Below, one piece after another: positions 62,049-64,000 of a DNA stretch of 64,000 nt; the first letter of the stretch is position 1, and each line of letters opens with the position of its first letter. This DNA is from Fischerella sp. PCC 9431 (GTDB lineage: Bacteria > Cyanobacteriota > Cyanobacteriia > Cyanobacteriales > Nostocaceae), in NCBI RefSeq assembly GCF_000447295.1, contig NZ_KE650771.1, positions 4,912,989 to 4,976,988 on the forward strand, given 5' to 3'. Made by a program: the position numbers and the translations under genes. The notes under the pieces are model-generated. The model ran no database searches. It saw nothing but the letters and a program-made list of their open reading frames with translations, and had not been told where the DNA came from.

Positions 62049-62441
62049 ATGACACGCAAAAAAAGAAGCTCTACCATCCTAGAAAAAACCAAAAAGAGAT
62101 TACTCGGATTGAAATCTATTAATTCTAGCCTTGACTTTGGTGATTCCATCAGTTTAAACCATTTAACCGAGTTAACTGGGCAACTCCACAACGAGATTGA
62201 CCAGTATAATATGATGCTAAATGACCTTGACACAGCAAAGGGAAAAATAAAAACCCTTGAAAAGACCATTTGCGAAATCTCAGAACGCTTGGTTAGTGGT
62301 GTGGTGTCGAGGTATGGCAAAGACAGCCGGGAATACGAAATGGCAGGCGGAGTACGAAAAAGCGATCGCATTCGTAAAGCCACTATCACCCGATTAAAAT
62401 CGACCGCAGACTCAAAAGCGGCTTCTACCCAGACGCCGTAA
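62049..62441 (+). CDS. Hypothetical basic coiled-coil protein
   Basis: About 130 residues from ATG 62049 (MTRKKRSSTILEKTKKRL). A coiled coil spans about residues 38-90 (LTELTGQLHNEIDQYNMMLN, AKGKIKTLEKTICEISERL). A conserved-looking C-terminal piece reads MAGGVRKSDRIRKATITRL. The basic ends suggest nucleic-acid or partner binding. The frame opens at 62004 but the later ATG is preferred, because KKRSS-type starts are common and a weak AAGTATTT leader precedes it. Unknown function. Directly downstream of the minisatellite. Confidence 0.65.
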   Translation: MTRKKRSSTILEKTKKRLLGLKSINSSLDFGDSISLNHLTELTGQLHNEIDQYNMMLNDLDTAKGKIKTLEKTICEISERLVSGVVSRYGKDSREYEMAGGVRKSDRIRKATITRLKSTADSKAASTQTP

Positions 62442-62520
62442 CGAGTAACAAGCAGGCATCATTCATTATGAGTGATGCTTATTGCTTTGCGATCGCAGGC
62501 TAATAATATTCCTAAATCCT

Positions 62521-63384
62521 TTAAGGATTACAATAATTACAATTTACTGGCTCGGCAAATTCATTGCCATTTGGAAATAATTCTTCTTGAGTAAAACCAC
62601 ATTTTTGACATTTATAAATAACAGCACGAGTCAAAGAAGTTGGCAGATAGCACAAAGCACAAGGTAAACCCCTAATTCTTTTGTTGATTTCAAAGCCGGG
62701 TGTAGAACATTGTGGGCAACAGCTATTAATTTTTTTTAATAAATTATGCGTGGCTTGGGCAATATTTTTCATGCGTGTAGGGTTATACATTGCCCGCATA
62801 TCTGTTTCTATATGTGCTTTGCTTGTTGGTGAATTTTCCAGGACAAAATTCACAGCTTCTCTAAGTTGTAATTCTGTAATAATTCCTTTAATTATTTCAT
62901 TACTATCCTTTGGTGAGTCATCAAACATGACAACTAAACCATGTTCGGGAAAACCTACTTTTTGAGCAAATTGTAAGGCTTGCTCCACACTTTCCACAAC
63001 TAAATAATTATGGTTAGTGTTAGCAGATAATTCTTCCCCAATAATTTCTAAATCATGTGTTTGATCTAATAAGAGAACAACTTCTCGATTACTAGAAATA
63101 AAAGGAATTTCCGGGTGAGGACCAAAACTACCTTCACTGGCGATCGCTAAACTTTCACCAGTTAGTTCTAAAACTTTTTTTGCCTTCAATCTCGCAGCTT
63201 CGATTTGATTTCCTGGACGTTTTACTTCTCTAGTAAATGTACCAAAAACATCAGTATCAAAATCATTAGGAACTATAATTTTTATTCCTAATTCTGCTTC
63301 TAAAATAGGAGCAATCACTTGCTCTTTTTGATGCTTCGTAGCCAGCACAGCAATTCTATTGGTAAATAATGTTTTCTGTTGCAT
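62521..63384 (-). CDS. DUF6671-like protein with C-terminal zinc ribbons
   Basis: The 287-residue product has an alpha/beta N-terminal domain (RIAVLATKHQKEQVIAPILE, KVLELTGESLAIASEGSFGP) and a C-terminal treble of Cys pairs (CPQCSTPGF, CALCYLP, CQKCGF, CNYC) that should bind two zinc ions. It fits the DUF6671 family, found in diverse bacteria without known role. The zinc ribbons suggest nucleic-acid contact, but that is inference. It is on the same strand as the TnpB gene, 161 bases downstream of it. Confidence 0.8.
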   Translation of the reverse strand: MQQKTLFTNRIAVLATKHQKEQVIAPILEAELGIKIIVPNDFDTDVFGTFTREVKRPGNQIEAARLKAKKVLELTGESLAIASEGSFGPHPEIPFISSNREVVLLLDQTHDLEIIGEELSANTNHNYLVVESVEQALQFAQKVGFPEHGLVVMFDDSPKDSNEIIKGIITELQLREAVNFVLENSPTSKAHIETDMRAMYNPTRMKNIAQATHNLLKKINSCCPQCSTPGFEINKRIRGLPCALCYLPTSLTRAVIYKCQKCGFTQEELFPNGNEFAEPVNCNYCNP

Positions 63385-63452
63385 TCTTTACCTGGTCAAA
63401 TAATTTTGAAAGTTAAAGTCAGATAAATCGTTTTAACGGACTTATGCTATTA

Positions 63453-63474
63453 GCCTGAGAATAAATTCTCAGGC
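63453..63474. repeat. Dispersed palindrome, copy 2
   Basis: Hairpin with arms GCCTGAGAAT/ATTCTCAGGC, preceded by GACTTATGCTATTA (63439-63452). The whole unit matches, inverted, the palindrome at 10974-11009. Confidence 0.8.
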
Positions 63475-63545
63475 GAGATTGGACATAGATGCAAGATCTC
63501 AGTGACGTACCCGACGAGTCGTGCTTTGCATACAGCGCGGGCTTC
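63475..63545 (-). ncRNA. Possible TnpB guide (omega) RNA and IS right-end region
   Basis: IS200/IS605 elements encode a guide RNA from the 3' end of tnpB into the right end. This segment directly after the tnpB stop contains inverted stretches and GC-rich hairpin potential. The exact element end cannot be fixed from one copy. Confidence 0.35.
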
Positions 63546-64000
63546 TCAATGACTCCTGTATGAGGACATTGATTGAGCTTTAAGACCGTGCGCCCCACGG
63601 TTCTTTATGTTGATAGCCGCGTTCAAATCCCTGCACAAACTAGCATGACAAATAGGGCAATTGTGCATTCTTTGAGATAGCAGCTTTTTGACCTTGTGAC
63701 CACAGATAGAACATTCTTGGCTAGTACCATTTGGATTTATAGCTATTACCTTCAAACCAGCATTTACGGCTTTGTTTGAAAGTATAGTTACAAATTGGCT
63801 CCAACCAGCATCATTAATACTTTTAGCCAGTCTTGTTTTAACTAGTCCTTTGATATTCAACTTTTCAACAGCAACAACATCATACTTATCAAGTAGTGTT
63901 TTAGCTGTTTTAAAATGAAAATCTTTGCGAGCATCTGCAACTTTTTTGTGTTGCCTACCCAATTTTTGAATAGCTTTTCTACGACGATTAGAACCTTTCT
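63546..64000 (-). CDS. tnpB: TnpB, IS200/IS605 family (5' part outside window)
   Basis: The visible C-terminal 150 residues hold the RuvC and zinc-finger core of Tnp[21 protein letters not shown] with the catalytic Glu, [19 protein letters not shown] and CPIC forming the four-Cys zinc ribbon, and the last RuvC Asp in [14 protein letters not shown]. TnpB is an RNA-guided DNA nuclease and ancestor of Cas12. The frame stays open to the window edge, so the N-terminal half lies beyond 64000; no TnpA is seen. The catalytic residues are intact here. Confidence 0.92.
   Translation of the reverse strand, partial: KGSNRRRKAIQKLGRQHKKVADARKDFHFKTAKTLLDKYDVVAVEKLNIKGLVKTRLAKSINDAGWSQFVTILSNKAVNAGLKVIAINPNGTSQECSICGHKVKKLLSQRMHNCPICHASLCRDLNAAINIKNRGAHGLKAQSMSSYRSH

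Overview
The window looks like a chromosomal segment of a filamentous, probably heterocyst-forming cyanobacterium (Nostoc/Calothrix/Scytonema-like). The grounds are the very frequent HIP1 octamer GCGATCGC, many heptameric short tandem repeats between genes (GGGAACA, GGGTGTT, CAGTTAT, CAATTAC types), a HpnH-type hopanoid enzyme, phytochrome-like GAF/PAS hybrid kinases, SLH-domain and haemagglutinin-type exoproteins, and several small proteins of cyanobacterial type. Both edges cut genes: a class III nucleotide cyclase on the left and a TnpB on the right.

Layout. 1-6 kb: cyclase C-terminus, a repeat-flanked four-helix-bundle gene, a glutamine-amidotransferase-like protein, a membrane protein, a cluster of perfect palindromes, and an SLH/glycosidase-like exoprotein. 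6-14.4 kb: signalling, with a large hybrid histidine kinase, a coupled REC-kinase and a histidine kinase homologue that has lost its catalytic motifs; between them lie a transaldolase-like and an MBL-fold gene. 14.4-17.2 kb: hpnH and thrC. 17.2-22.7 kb: two small genes, a MITE-like element packed with a 21-bp minisatellite, and three glycosyltransferases. 22.7-29.3 kb: an accessory block holding a three-gene operon (nuclease-like/ParA fusion, ParB-like protein with HhH, membrane protein with a Z-alpha-like winged helix), a divergent second ParA and a STAND NTPase. 29.6-36 kb: small membrane proteins, a deleted rtcB relic, a methyltransferase/HAD pair, tRNA-Ala(CGC) followed by transposon-end-like repeats, a MazEF pair and a TPR protein. 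36-49 kb: membrane and stress physiology (HPP protein, three MscS channels, DUF2254, CPA1 antiporter, AI-2E-type permease) with a five-domain response regulator and an FtsK-like fragment. 49-56 kb: small exported proteins, an AT-rich Dam-type restriction-modification pair, a two-partner-secretion exoprotein and a nitroreductase. 56-64 kb: a REP-associated transposase with its REP palindromes, a NACHT-HEAT NTPase with near-identical repeats, a second 21-bp minisatellite, a DUF6671-type protein and a TnpB.

The strongest candidate for an undescribed system is 22.7-25.6 kb, where ATP-driven partition proteins are joined to a PD-(D/E)xK restriction-like domain and to a membrane-anchored, possibly Z-form-nucleic-acid-binding protein. 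It sits next to a second ParA and a STAND NTPase. All functional statements rest on motif reading; no database search was possible.
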